A stretch of DNA of 64,000 bases from Chloroflexota bacterium (GTDB taxonomy: Bacteria > Chloroflexota > Anaerolineae > Anaerolineales > Villigracilaceae): contig JACRBN010000028.1 in NCBI GenBank assembly GCA_016213105.1, positions 1 through 64,000 of the forward strand, read 5' to 3'. Shown here one piece after another: positions 49,580 through 58,143 of this stretch. Made by a program: the position numbers and the translations under genes. The notes beneath the pieces were generated by a model, which was not told the origin of the DNA, made no database searches, and saw nothing but the letters and a program-made list of their open reading frames with translations. The first letter of the stretch is position 1. The number at the start of each line of letters is the position of its first letter.

Positions 49580-51097
49580 CTACTCTTCCTTACGCAGGGC
49601 GGGGAACAACAACACCTCGCGGATGGAGTGCTTGTTGGTCAACAGCATCACCAGGCGGTCGACGCCCATGCCAAATCCGCCGTTGGGCGGCATACCGTAG
49701 CGCATGGCGCGCAGGTAATCCTCGTCGAGCGGATTCTTTTCCTCTTCATCGTCGGTGTAGTCGCGGCCCATGTCGAGGAAGCGCTGCTCCTGGTCGAGCG
49801 GATCGTTCAACTCGGTGAAGGCGTTACACAACTCGAAGCCCGCAGCATAGCCCTCGAAGCGCTCCACCGTCAGCGCGTCGCCAGGGATGGACTTGGCCAG
49901 CGGCGAAATGTCGCGCGGATAGTCGTAGAGGAAGGTCGGCTGGATCAGCGTCGGTTCGAGGAACTCGCCCAGTAGGAAGTCGATCATCTTGCCGCGCGTC
50001 ACCTTCGGGTCGGGGGTCTTGTTCGGGTGTTTGGCGCGGATGGCCTGGAGCAACTCGTCGGCAGTCTTGTGCTCGGCGATGTCGATACCGCTGGTTTCGA
50101 GGATGCCCTGGCGCATTTCCACGCGCCGCCACGGCGGCTTGAAATCCAGAACATAGTCGCCATATTTCACCTGCGTGGTGCCGTTGACCTTTTCGGCCAC
50201 GAAGGCCACCATCTGCTCGGTCAATTCCATCACCTTGAGATAGTCCGCGTAGGCGCAGTAGAACTCGAGCTGCGTGAACTCGGGGTTGTGCTTGAACGAC
50301 ACGCCCTCGTTGCGGAAGTCGCGTCCGATCTCGTAGACGCGCTCCAGGTTGCCGACCAGCAAACGCTTGAGGTACAACTCGAACGAGATGCGCAGGTACA
50401 TGTCCTGCTCCAACTCGTTGTGATGCGTGATAAACGGACGCGCCGCCGCGCCGCCGTACAGCGGCTGGAGGATGGGCGTTTCCACTTCGAGGAAATCCTG
50501 CCCATCGAGGAATTCACGCAGGGCCTTGACGATGGCCGCGCGCTTGCGGAAGGTTTCGCGCACGTCGGGGTTGACGGCCAGGTCGGCGTAGCGCTGGCGG
50601 GCGCGCAGTTCGGGGTTGTCCAGTGCGGCATAGCGGACAACCGTGCCGTCCTCCTGGGTCACATCCTTGTCGGCGGGCAGCGGGCTGACCGATTTGGCCA
50701 GCAGCCTGAAGTCCAGGACGAGCAGGGTGACCTCGCCGGTCTTGGTGCGCATCATCACGCCCGAAGCCTGGACGAAGTCGCCGATATCGAACATCTTGTC
50801 GAAGAAGGCCAAGCGTTCCCTGCCGATCTCGTTGATGCGGAAGAAAAGCTGGATCTTGCCGCCGCCGTCCTCGATGTGGGCGAAGGTCAGCTTGCCCATC
50901 GTGCGCATGGCGCGGATGCGCCCCGTCAGCGTGGCCTTGACCTCGCGGCCCTCCCCCTCGGCGGCTTCGAATTCGGCGATGGCCTGCACGGAGGTGTGCG
51001 TGCGCTCGGCGCGGGTCGGATACGTCTCCACGCCCTCGGCGCGCAGTTCCTCCAGTTTCTGAAGGCGGACTTTTTCGAGCGAGTTATAGTCTGTCAT
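49580..51097 (-). CDS. lysS: Lysyl-tRNA synthetase, class II
   Basis: A 505-residue LysS of standard length. The N-terminal OB-fold anticodon domain (~55-155: VKATLTGRIRAMRTMGKLTF) precedes the class II core with motif 2 FRNEGVSFKHNPEFTQLEFY and motif 3 GFGMGVDRLVMLLTNK. It charges tRNA-Lys. The gene follows greA after a terminator and is closely followed by the L7/L12-like gene. No T-box is present in its 73-base upstream gap, in contrast to serS. Confidence 0.97.
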   Translation of the reverse strand: MTDYNSLEKVRLQKLEELRAEGVETYPTRAERTHTSVQAIAEFEAAEGEGREVKATLTGRIRAMRTMGKLTFAHIEDGGGKIQLFFRINEIGRERLAFFDKMFDIGDFVQASGVMMRTKTGEVTLLVLDFRLLAKSVSPLPADKDVTQEDGTVVRYAALDNPELRARQRYADLAVNPDVRETFRKRAAIVKALREFLDGQDFLEVETPILQPLYGGAAARPFITHHNELEQDMYLRISFELYLKRLLVGNLERVYEIGRDFRNEGVSFKHNPEFTQLEFYCAYADYLKVMELTEQMVAFVAEKVNGTTQVKYGDYVLDFKPPWRRVEMRQGILETSGIDIAEHKTADELLQAIRAKHPNKTPDPKVTRGKMIDFLLGEFLEPTLIQPTFLYDYPRDISPLAKSIPGDALTVERFEGYAAGFELCNAFTELNDPLDQEQRFLDMGRDYTDDEEEKNPLDEDYLRAMRYGMPPNGGFGMGVDRLVMLLTNKHSIREVLLFPALRKEE

Positions 51098-51119
51098 GAA
51101 TGAGAACCTTTCTAAATAA

Positions 51120-51155
51120 AAAAGCCTCGCGCCCTATACAGGTGCGCGAGGCAAC
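51120..51155 (-). terminator. Terminator between greA and lysS
   Basis: On the minus strand GCCTCGCGCAC and GGCGCGAGGC around CTGTATA, followed by TTTTTTATTT. Some read-through must reach lysS unless it has its own promoter. Confidence 0.85.
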
Positions 51156-51170
51156 ACAGGCGCGCGCCCG

Positions 51171-51638
51171 TTAGCTGACCTTGATGATCTTCACCTTATA
51201 CGTGCCGCTGGGGGTCTCGACGTTGACTTCTTCGCCGTGACGATGCCCGAGGATGGCTTTGCCGATGGGGGACTCGTTCGAGATCTTGCCCTCGCGCGGA
51301 TTGGCCTCGGCCACCCCGACGATGGTGTAGGTCTCGGAATCGAAACCCTGCTCCTTGATGGTCACCTTCGAACCGATCTGGATCAGGCCCGATTTATCCT
51401 TGCCATTCTCCTCGATGACGCGGGCGGTCGCCAGGAGCATTTCCAATTCCTGAATGCGGCCTTCGACAAAGGCCTGCTCATTCTTGGCAGCCTCATATTC
51501 GGCGTTTTCGATCAGTTCCCCGCCTTCCATGGCCTCGTGCAGACGGCTGGCAACTTCCTGGCGCTTGACGTTGCGCAGGTAGTCGAGTTCGTCCTGGTGT
51601 TTTTGAAAGCCTTCTTTTGTCAGGAAATTAGTCGGCAT
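51171..51638 (-). CDS. greA: Transcription elongation factor GreA
   Basis: A 155-residue GreA of the usual size. The N-terminal coiled coil (FLTKEGFQKHQDELDYLRNV; ENAEYEAAKNEQAFVEGRIQ) carries the acidic tip residues D/E between its helices (ENAEYEAAK). The C-terminal FKBP-like domain has GSKVTIKEQG and ISNESPIGKAILGHRHGEEV. GreA rescues backtracked RNA polymerase by stimulating transcript cleavage. Upstream at 51662-51691 is a hairpin with TTTGCATCTC/GAGATGCAAA arms. Confidence 0.97.
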   Translation of the reverse strand: MPTNFLTKEGFQKHQDELDYLRNVKRQEVASRLHEAMEGGELIENAEYEAAKNEQAFVEGRIQELEMLLATARVIEENGKDKSGLIQIGSKVTIKEQGFDSETYTIVGVAEANPREGKISNESPIGKAILGHRHGEEVNVETPSGTYKVKIIKVS

Positions 51639-51661
51639 GCTGGGTAATCCTGCTAAATAGA

Positions 51662-51691
51662 ATTTTGCATCTCCAAAGATAGAGATGCAAA
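51662..51691. repeat. Hairpin upstream of greA
   Basis: TTTGCATCTC (51664-51673 approximately) and GAGATGCAAA, perfect 10-base arms around CAAAGATA. It is either the terminator of the PIG-L gene upstream or part of the greA leader. Confidence 0.6.
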
Positions 51692-51753
51692 GCCAAACGA
51701 GTATTAGGTTTTCCCGATAAGCGGGCTTAATATATCATGATTCAAAACCAGAA

Positions 51754-52494
51754 TCAAGACTCACTTGCCGCAAAACGCCAAAGGCCGATCCCTCTTTTGT
51801 CCCTACTGTAGGCGCGGATGGCCTCGAAGAGCTTTTCGGGACTCTCGAACAGGCTGGAAAGCTGGGATCGATAGGCGGAAATCCCCTCCAGCCAAGCCTC
51901 CAGGCCTGATTCGGTGACCGGCTGGAGCGATTCCTGCATCCCAGCCGTGTTCGGGGCCAATTCCGACGGGTTATTAAACAGATAGGGAATGTCCAAATCA
52001 TACCACAGCGGACGCCCGAGCCGCTCGACAGCCCGCCGCACGGTGACGTGGTCGACGTGGCGGCCGATGCCAAACTGGCCGACCAGCACATCGTCGGGCT
52101 GGAGGCGGGCAGAAATGGCGGCGGCGATTTGGGCGGGCAGGTCAGCCTCCCCAGCCAGGGGCGGGACAAAAACCTCCAGCGGGTAGAGCCAGTTCCCGTC
52201 CGCGCCGCGGCGGTAGATGCAATCCAAAAAGTCGAAGTGGACGGTTTTGGCGCCCACAAGGGAGGCGGCCTGATCATCCTCGGCGCGCCGGTGGCGGACG
52301 GCTTCCTCGGCGGACGAAAAGCCCCACTGGTGGTGCAGCACTTGCGCAAGCTGCGAAAGCTCGCCCTCGGGCGGGAATCCGCACATTATGGTCCAAATCT
52401 CGACGGGCAGGCCTGCCCGCGTCTGTTCGTAGATCAAACCGCCCGCCGACAGCACGGCGTCGTCCAAATGGGGGGAAATATATATCCAACGCAT
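51754..52494 (-). CDS. PIG-L/LmbE-family deacetylase
   Basis: A 246-residue protein with the PIG-L zinc motif at the start (YISPHLDDAVLSAGG; His-x-x-Asp-Asp) and the later His in FGIGRHVDHVTVRRA. Family members remove acetyl groups from N-acetylglucosamine conjugates (GlcNAc-PI, mycothiol or bacillithiol precursors, or other sugars). There is no signal peptide. No thiol-biosynthesis gene is adjacent, so the substrate is open. Confidence 0.9.
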   Translation of the reverse strand: MRWIYISPHLDDAVLSAGGLIYEQTRAGLPVEIWTIMCGFPPEGELSQLAQVLHHQWGFSSAEEAVRHRRAEDDQAASLVGAKTVHFDFLDCIYRRGADGNWLYPLEVFVPPLAGEADLPAQIAAAISARLQPDDVLVGQFGIGRHVDHVTVRRAVERLGRPLWYDLDIPYLFNNPSELAPNTAGMQESLQPVTESGLEAWLEGISAYRSQLSSLFESPEKLFEAIRAYSRDKRGIGLWRFAASES

Positions 52495-52568
52495 GGGCCA
52501 GTTTTACCATAAAAATGTAATTCTTCAACGCGCAAGTGGATGTACACTGGGTTAATATCGGAGTAGAG

Positions 52569-52955
52569 ATGAAGGACAGACGGAAACAAAACCGCAAGGA
52601 CCTGAACGCGTATTCGCAGGTGTTCGATTTATATGAAGGGGCTCTACTGGGCTACCTGGGCGACCTGACCACCTCGGGCGCGATGGTCATCGGGGAGAAC
52701 AGCATGGAGATCGACCATGAGTTGACCCTGCAGCTGGTCGTCCCCGCTCTGGAGGGCGCCACGGCGCGGAGATTGTCCATCCCCGCCCGTGTGGCCTGGT
52801 GCGAACCCGACGTCAGCCCGCAATTCCACAATATCGGCTTCGAATTCAAGGACGTCAGCGCCAATCAGAGAAAGGTGCTGGAAGCCATCATCGACGCCTA
52901 TGAATTCCGCCGCGAGACGCCGCAGTATCCGTATCGCCCCGCGGCGAGGAGATAA
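52569..52955 (+). CDS. PilZ-domain protein
   Basis: The ATG at MKDRRKQNRKDL after GGAG gives 128 residues; a GTG 33 bases upstream is less likely. The c-di-GMP motifs are present in PilZ form: RRKQNRKD (RxxxR-like) near the N-terminus and LGDLTTSGAMV (D/NxSxxG) at ~37. The rest is a beta-barrel. PilZ domains relay c-di-GMP levels to motility or envelope functions. No cyclase or phosphodiesterase is in this window. Confidence 0.85.
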   Translation: MKDRRKQNRKDLNAYSQVFDLYEGALLGYLGDLTTSGAMVIGENSMEIDHELTLQLVVPALEGATARRLSIPARVAWCEPDVSPQFHNIGFEFKDVSANQRKVLEAIIDAYEFRRETPQYPYRPAARR

Positions 52956-52980
52956 CGGCGCTCGTTTTCCTGCCTTGCTC

Positions 52981-53079
52981 CGCCTGGATCACAAATCCAG
53001 GCGGGTTTCATACCGATGCCGACGATTCCAAAATCGTCGGCGAGCACGATTAGCTCCCCCTGGATTTGCAATCCAGGGG
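52981..53079. repeat. Cluster of three different short palindromes
   Basis: CGCCTGGATCACAAATCCAG (from 52981, stem to 53003), GCCGACGATTCCAAAATCGT (from 53018, stem to 53041) and CCCCTGGATTTGCAATCCAG (from 53057, stem to 53080). The outer two belong to the CTGGATT family of 40005-40056 and 45984-46013. Confidence 0.75.
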
Positions 53080-53165
53080 CGGTTGATAGCCACTGACGTA
53101 TAAGAAACAGCCAACGATTGTATATCGGCGGCGAGCGTACATGTCGATTACAGGACGGGTTATCC

Positions 53166-55169
53166 ATGAAACTTGCACACCCAGACAAAGGCATACTTTT
53201 CATCGAACGGATGATGGTTCCTGCCATCCTCCTGGTCACGGCGGTTGGCTGCATTCCGCTGACAGCCACCTCGCCCGCCGCCATTCCCACAAAGACAAAC
53301 ACGCCTCCCACCCCCCCATCCGAAATCCTGGACAGCGCACATCACCTTATTTTTGTCGAAGCCAGGGAGAAAGTCGAAATCGACACGCTCGACCCAGCCC
53401 TGGCGTACGACGCGGCTTCCAGCGAAATCATCCAAAACGTCTACGAAACCCTGGTCTTTTACGATGGGACCAAAGCGGATGAATTTGTCCCCCAACTGGC
53501 GGAGTCCTGGTCACTGTCGGAAGATGGGACAGTCTACACCTTCCACATCCGCCAGGGTGTGAAATTCCACGCAGGCGGCGACCTGACCCCCTCCGATGTG
53601 GCCTATTCCTTTCAGCGCGGCCTGCTCCAGGGCGGGTACTCCTCCCCGCAGTGGCTGCTGGCCGAGCCTTTCTTCGGCCGCGGCATCGACGACATCTCCC
53701 TGGTCGTGGATGGCGAAGGAAACTGCGCGGATGATCGCTACTGCATGATTGACCTTCCCGCTCAAACCCTCAAGACGGCCTGTGAAAAAGTGCAGGCCGC
53801 CATTGTCGCGGATGATGCGGCGGGTACCGTCACCATGACGCTGGCCCAACCCTGGGCGCCCTTCCTGGCGAACCTGGCCCAGCCCTGGGGTTCCATCATG
53901 GACAGGGAATGGGTCATCGAGAACGGCGGCTGGGACGGCTCCTGCGACACCTGGCAAAATTTCTACGGCATGGTCTCAAAGGAAAACCCTTTCAGCGCGA
54001 TTGCCAACGGCACAGGCCCCTTCGTTCTTGATGAGCTCGTTCAGGGCGACAGGGTTTCCCTGGATTGGAATACGAACTATTGGCGGAAAATGCCGCGGAT
54101 CATGGGTGTCTTCTTGTGGGAAGTCCCCGACTGGGAAATTCGCAAGGCCATGATGCAGGGTGGCGATGCCGATAGGGCAGAAGTGCCCTCAGAAGGCTAT
54201 TCCGAAATGAAAAAGCTGGTTGGAGAGCGCTGTGAATTCGATCTCTACACCAATGGGTACGATTGCAAAGTCATCGACGACTTCCAGCCATTGCGGGTCT
54301 ATCTCGGCCAGCCGGCTGCCAGCCAGGATGTGCTCCTCTTCAACTGGGATATTAAGACTCACGAGGAAGACCCCAATCCCTATATCGGCTCCGGCGCCCT
54401 GGATGGCAACGGCATCCCGCCCGATTTCTTCAGCGACGTTCACATCCGCAAAGGCTTCGCCTATGCCTTCGACTGGGATACCTTCATTACCACGGCGTTC
54501 GACGGCGAGGCCATTCAGTCCCGCCAACTACCACTGCCTGGCATGAATGGATTCTTCTCTTATGCCCAGCACTATGAATACAACCTCGAAAAATCCGCCA
54601 GGGAATTCAAACTGGCCGACCTGGACAAGGACGGCATCCCGGCCGGCCAAGACCCTGAAGGCGACGTCTGGACAACCGGATTCCGCTTTCAAATTATGCA
54701 TATTCAAGGGAATCGCCAACGGTCAATAATAGGCGAGAGCCTGTCGATCAACCTGTTCGAAGTCAATGAGTTGTTTGTGATCGAGTCCCTGGGCAGGCCC
54801 TGGGATGCATACCTGCGGTCGAACCGCGTTCGTCCCATTCCAATCATGACCGCAGGGTGGTTGGAGGATATCCACGATCCGCACCATTGGTTTGAGCCAT
54901 ACACGCAAGGCAGCTATGCAAGCCGTCAAGTCCTGCCTGAGGATATTCAGGCCCAATTCAAGGAAATCCTCGAACGCGGCCTGGCAGAAACCGACCCGGT
55001 CAAGAGGGCCCAAATCTACAAGGAAGCCACCAACTTATATTACAACCAGTGCATCGGCCTGCCCCTGGTGATTCCCACCCGTCATTTCTACATGCAGCGT
55101 TGGGTGCAGGGCCTGATTCCAAACCCCGCCTATCAGGGAACTTACTTTTACACCATCTATGCGGAATGA
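53166..55169 (+). CDS. ABC transporter substrate-binding protein, family 5 (oligopeptide type)
   Basis: The ATG at MKLAHPDKGILF gives 667 residues. The lipoprotein signal ends VTAVGCIPL. The mature part is a DppA/OppA-like family 5 protein: PALAYDAASSEIIQNVYETL, AESWSLSEDGTVYTFHIRQG, VKFHAGGDLTPSDVAYSFQR. The C-terminal lobe has DPHHWFEPYTQGS. It would bind peptides outside the cell, but no permease or ATPase gene is adjacent. It fits the peptide-using picture given by the M42/S51 cluster. A terminator follows. Confidence 0.9.
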   Translation: MKLAHPDKGILFIERMMVPAILLVTAVGCIPLTATSPAAIPTKTNTPPTPPSEILDSAHHLIFVEAREKVEIDTLDPALAYDAASSEIIQNVYETLVFYDGTKADEFVPQLAESWSLSEDGTVYTFHIRQGVKFHAGGDLTPSDVAYSFQRGLLQGGYSSPQWLLAEPFFGRGIDDISLVVDGEGNCADDRYCMIDLPAQTLKTACEKVQAAIVADDAAGTVTMTLAQPWAPFLANLAQPWGSIMDREWVIENGGWDGSCDTWQNFYGMVSKENPFSAIANGTGPFVLDELVQGDRVSLDWNTNYWRKMPRIMGVFLWEVPDWEIRKAMMQGGDADRAEVPSEGYSEMKKLVGERCEFDLYTNGYDCKVIDDFQPLRVYLGQPAASQDVLLFNWDIKTHEEDPNPYIGSGALDGNGIPPDFFSDVHIRKGFAYAFDWDTFITTAFDGEAIQSRQLPLPGMNGFFSYAQHYEYNLEKSAREFKLADLDKDGIPAGQDPEGDVWTTGFRFQIMHIQGNRQRSIIGESLSINLFEVNELFVIESLGRPWDAYLRSNRVRPIPIMTAGWLEDIHDPHHWFEPYTQGSYASRQVLPEDIQAQFKEILERGLAETDPVKRAQIYKEATNLYYNQCIGLPLVIPTRHFYMQRWVQGLIPNPAYQGTYFYTIYAE

Positions 55170-55211
55170 TTCAAACAGGATAATCTGTTTTCAGAAAAAC
55201 GCTGAATCAAA

Positions 55212-55254
55212 AAGCACAATCAGGGATAAGTTCTCATCCTGATTGTGCTTTTGT
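55212..55254. terminator. Terminator between substrate-binding protein and GH13 genes
   Basis: AAAGCACAATCAGG and CCTGATTGTGCTTT form a 14-bp stem, followed by TGTTT; A- and T-runs on both sides let it serve both convergent genes. Confidence 0.9.
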
Positions 55255-55269
55255 TTATCTTTGCTTCTG

Positions 55270-58020
55270 CTACTTCTTGGCAGTAGGTTTCTTTGCAGTC
55301 GCAGGTTTCTTTGTCGCGGCCTTCTTCTCTGCGGGTTTCTTCGTCGCCGCAGCCTTTTTTCCGCTTTCCGTCTTCTTCGGGGCGGCCTTCTTGCGCGGCT
55401 TCTTGACCTTCGTCTCCTCGACCACTTCTTCCTTCACGACAAACATCTCATCGTATCTGATTTGCACCGAGTCGACGCCCGCGCCGTTCAGGGCCTGGTG
55501 GACCGCGGCCCAATTTTCGCCGTCCACGAACCACCAGTCCATGAAGACGTGGCATTGATAGGCGCCCAATTCGGCGTACATGCCGTTGTCCCATAACTCA
55601 GCGCACGGGCGGATGAATTCCAGGTGTGAGGTGTAATCGCGGAAGATGGCGTAGCCCTGGCGCGGCAGGCCGAGCGCCTCGCCCAGGCTCTTCTGCACGA
55701 GCTGGCCCGAACCCTTGTCCAATGCGGCGGCGGAGACTTTGATCCAGCCGCGGGTGTCGGCGTAGCGGTTGTGGTAGATGACCAGTCCGCGCTCGTCGTT
55801 GCGGCGGTTGGAGTAGGCGAAGACATTCTCGTCCACGTGGCCTTCGGGAGCGAAGAAGTCGTAGAGTTGATAGGCTTCCACTTCGGCGAACAGGGAACGT
55901 CGATGCAGGATCGGGAAGATCTTCCACTCGTGGCCGCGCACCAGGCCTTCGTCCACCTGCTCGTCCCATTTCGGCTTGCGGAATTCCATGCCGTATTTCT
56001 CGTGGAAGCCCTCGACCTGTCCGTGCCCAAACATGGGCAGGCCGGGCAAGGTCGAGAGCACGGTGGCGATGCCGAAATATTTGTCGCCGTTGCCGAACTG
56101 CTCGACGGCGGTCTTCTCGTCGGGGTTGTTCATGAAGTTGACGTAGCGCTTGAGGATCTGCGGGTCGAACTCGAGCGTGTTCTTGATGGCCGCGCGATAT
56201 TTGGCATTGTCCTCGTCGCGCAGCATGTGCATGAAGGCCGAGTTGTACACGCGGTGCATGCCCAGCGTGCGCACGAAGTAACCTTCCATCAGCCAGAAGG
56301 CCTCGGCCAGCAGCAGCGTATCGGGCACCTCGACGGCCACCCGATCCACCACCTCGCGCCAGAACTCCTCGGGGATGGCGGCGTCGAACTCGGCGCGGGT
56401 CATGCCGTGCTCGGAGCGGGACGGGATCGCGCCGCCCGCGCCTGGTTCGGGGAACCACAGGCGCTGGATGTGTTTCTTGGCCAGGGTCATGGCCGCGTCA
56501 AAGCGGATGACAGGGAAGTTGCGCGCCACGTGCAGGATGGTCTGGATAACCGCCTCGCGCACCTGGGCCTGGGAGTAATCCAACTGGGCCGTGTCATTCC
56601 ACGGGAAGGAGGTGCCGTCGTTGCCGTGATACACGTAACGCGTCTCGCCCGAGGAGCGGTCGTAGCGTTTGAAGACTACCGCGGCGTCCGAGTGATCGTA
56701 ATAATGATCCTCGAGGATGATCCCCGCGCGGCCATCGTCGGACAGATCCTGCGAGTTAAAGGCGTAGGAGGGATACGGTGACTGGGGCACGGACAGGAAC
56801 CAGTCGGGATGCGCCATGACCCATTCCGAGTCGATGCCCATGTGGTTGGGGACCATGTCCGCTGAGAGACGCACGCCGCGCTGCCAGGCGCGGGTACGCA
56901 GGTTGCCGAGCGCGTTCCAGCCGCCCAGGTCGTCGGCGATGTCGTAACTGTGCAGGGAATAGGCAGAGGCCACAGCGTCCTCCTGTCCCATGCGCTGTTT
57001 GATGCGCTGGCTGGCGCGGCTGCGTTCCCACAGGCCGATCAGCCACAGGCCGGTGAATCCGCGCTGGGCCAGCAGATCGAGTTCCTCGTCGGGCACCTGG
57101 TCGAGGGTCTTGATCCAGCGGCCGTACTTGCGCGAAAGCTGTTCCAGCCAGACGTAGGTATTCTTGGCCATCAGCACCAGGCGCGGCATCCAGTCGCGGT
57201 CGGGACTGTAGCGCTCGTATTCGGCATACTCCGCACCGCCGTAGGTGGGGACGGGCGCTTCGGGCTTGAAGTGGCTCGGGCCCTGGTGGCGGATGAACTC
57301 TTCACGGATGAAGTCCATGCCGCGCAGGATGCGGGTGACAAAGGAATCGCCCAGCAGGACGCCCCACTTGCCGAGCAGGAATTGTAGCTGGCCTTCGAGC
57401 GAATACGGGGATGCCTTGGCGGGGGCGGTCAACACGTCGAAGAGGGTTTCGCCGCCGCGCGCCGACCCGCCAAAGGCAGGCTGGTGCGAGAGGAAACGTC
57501 CCAGCAGGGTCAGCGCCTTGTCGTAGGAGGCGGACGCCTTGAGCGGAGAGTCATCGAACAAATCCCTGTAGGGCTGGATGGCGGGATTCTGATTGTTCAC
57601 CTGGATCAGCAGCAATTCCTCCACCGCGACCTGACGGTGGGGCCGCCCGTCCGTGGCGCCCTCAAGATACTGGGAGGCGGTCGTCCCGCCCTCGGAAACC
57701 GACAGGGGAGGGAACTCTTCCGTGAAGCGCACCAGCGTGGAGTCCAGGGGTTCGCCCAGGCTGGCCTGGACGTATCCCAGCGCGCGGGTCAGTAGGCCCG
57801 GGTTTTGCATCTCATACTGACGCAGCAGGATGCGCAGCACCTCGTCAAGCAGGGCCATGGCATGCACATCGGAGGCAGGCACAGGGCGCGGACGCTGGGC
57901 CGACATCTGTTCGGCAAAGCGGCGAGCGGAGGAATAATCCGTAAAAACAGCGCGACCATCGGGTCGGAAAAATTGCGGGTCGAATTGGTATTTCTGGCGG
58001 GCGGTGCGGGATATGAGCAT
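55270..58020 (-). CDS. GH13 alpha-amylase-family enzyme with histone-like Lys/Ala tail
   Basis: The ATG at MLISRTARQKYQF after GAGG gives 916 residues. The long helical N-terminal region (~1-330) is unassigned. The GH13 barrel has SADMVPNHMGIDSEW, nucleophile Asp in VIRFDAAMTLA (~507), acid in LLLAEAFWL (~571) and the third Asp in NFMNNPDEKTA (~633), so it should be active on alpha-glucan or a related sugar. It has no signal peptide. The last ~45 residues are a run of Lys, Ala, Pro and Thr like a histone H1 tail, rarely joined to a glycosidase. It is divergent from the histidine kinase gene. The exact reaction is unknown. Confidence 0.87.
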   Translation of the reverse strand: MLISRTARQKYQFDPQFFRPDGRAVFTDYSSARRFAEQMSAQRPRPVPASDVHAMALLDEVLRILLRQYEMQNPGLLTRALGYVQASLGEPLDSTLVRFTEEFPPLSVSEGGTTASQYLEGATDGRPHRQVAVEELLLIQVNNQNPAIQPYRDLFDDSPLKASASYDKALTLLGRFLSHQPAFGGSARGGETLFDVLTAPAKASPYSLEGQLQFLLGKWGVLLGDSFVTRILRGMDFIREEFIRHQGPSHFKPEAPVPTYGGAEYAEYERYSPDRDWMPRLVLMAKNTYVWLEQLSRKYGRWIKTLDQVPDEELDLLAQRGFTGLWLIGLWERSRASQRIKQRMGQEDAVASAYSLHSYDIADDLGGWNALGNLRTRAWQRGVRLSADMVPNHMGIDSEWVMAHPDWFLSVPQSPYPSYAFNSQDLSDDGRAGIILEDHYYDHSDAAVVFKRYDRSSGETRYVYHGNDGTSFPWNDTAQLDYSQAQVREAVIQTILHVARNFPVIRFDAAMTLAKKHIQRLWFPEPGAGGAIPSRSEHGMTRAEFDAAIPEEFWREVVDRVAVEVPDTLLLAEAFWLMEGYFVRTLGMHRVYNSAFMHMLRDEDNAKYRAAIKNTLEFDPQILKRYVNFMNNPDEKTAVEQFGNGDKYFGIATVLSTLPGLPMFGHGQVEGFHEKYGMEFRKPKWDEQVDEGLVRGHEWKIFPILHRRSLFAEVEAYQLYDFFAPEGHVDENVFAYSNRRNDERGLVIYHNRYADTRGWIKVSAAALDKGSGQLVQKSLGEALGLPRQGYAIFRDYTSHLEFIRPCAELWDNGMYAELGAYQCHVFMDWWFVDGENWAAVHQALNGAGVDSVQIRYDEMFVVKEEVVEETKVKKPRKKAAPKKTESGKKAAATKKPAEKKAATKKPATAKKPTAKK

Positions 58021-58129
58021 GGAAACCTCGACGAAGGATATGCAACTGGCATGGGCTGGCTCAAAGAGGACTTGCAAAAAGGACAGGCTGCCTAACAATC
58101 TTAATGATACCCCAATCATTGATTTCGGG

Positions 58130-58135
58130 TATACT
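58130..58135 (+). promoter_or_regulatory. -10 box of the histidine kinase gene
   Basis: TATACT ends eight bases before the ATG at 58144, giving a leader of about two bases. This is the same close -10-to-start arrangement as in sbcC and priA. Confidence 0.5.
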
Positions 58136-58143
58136 TTCCGACA

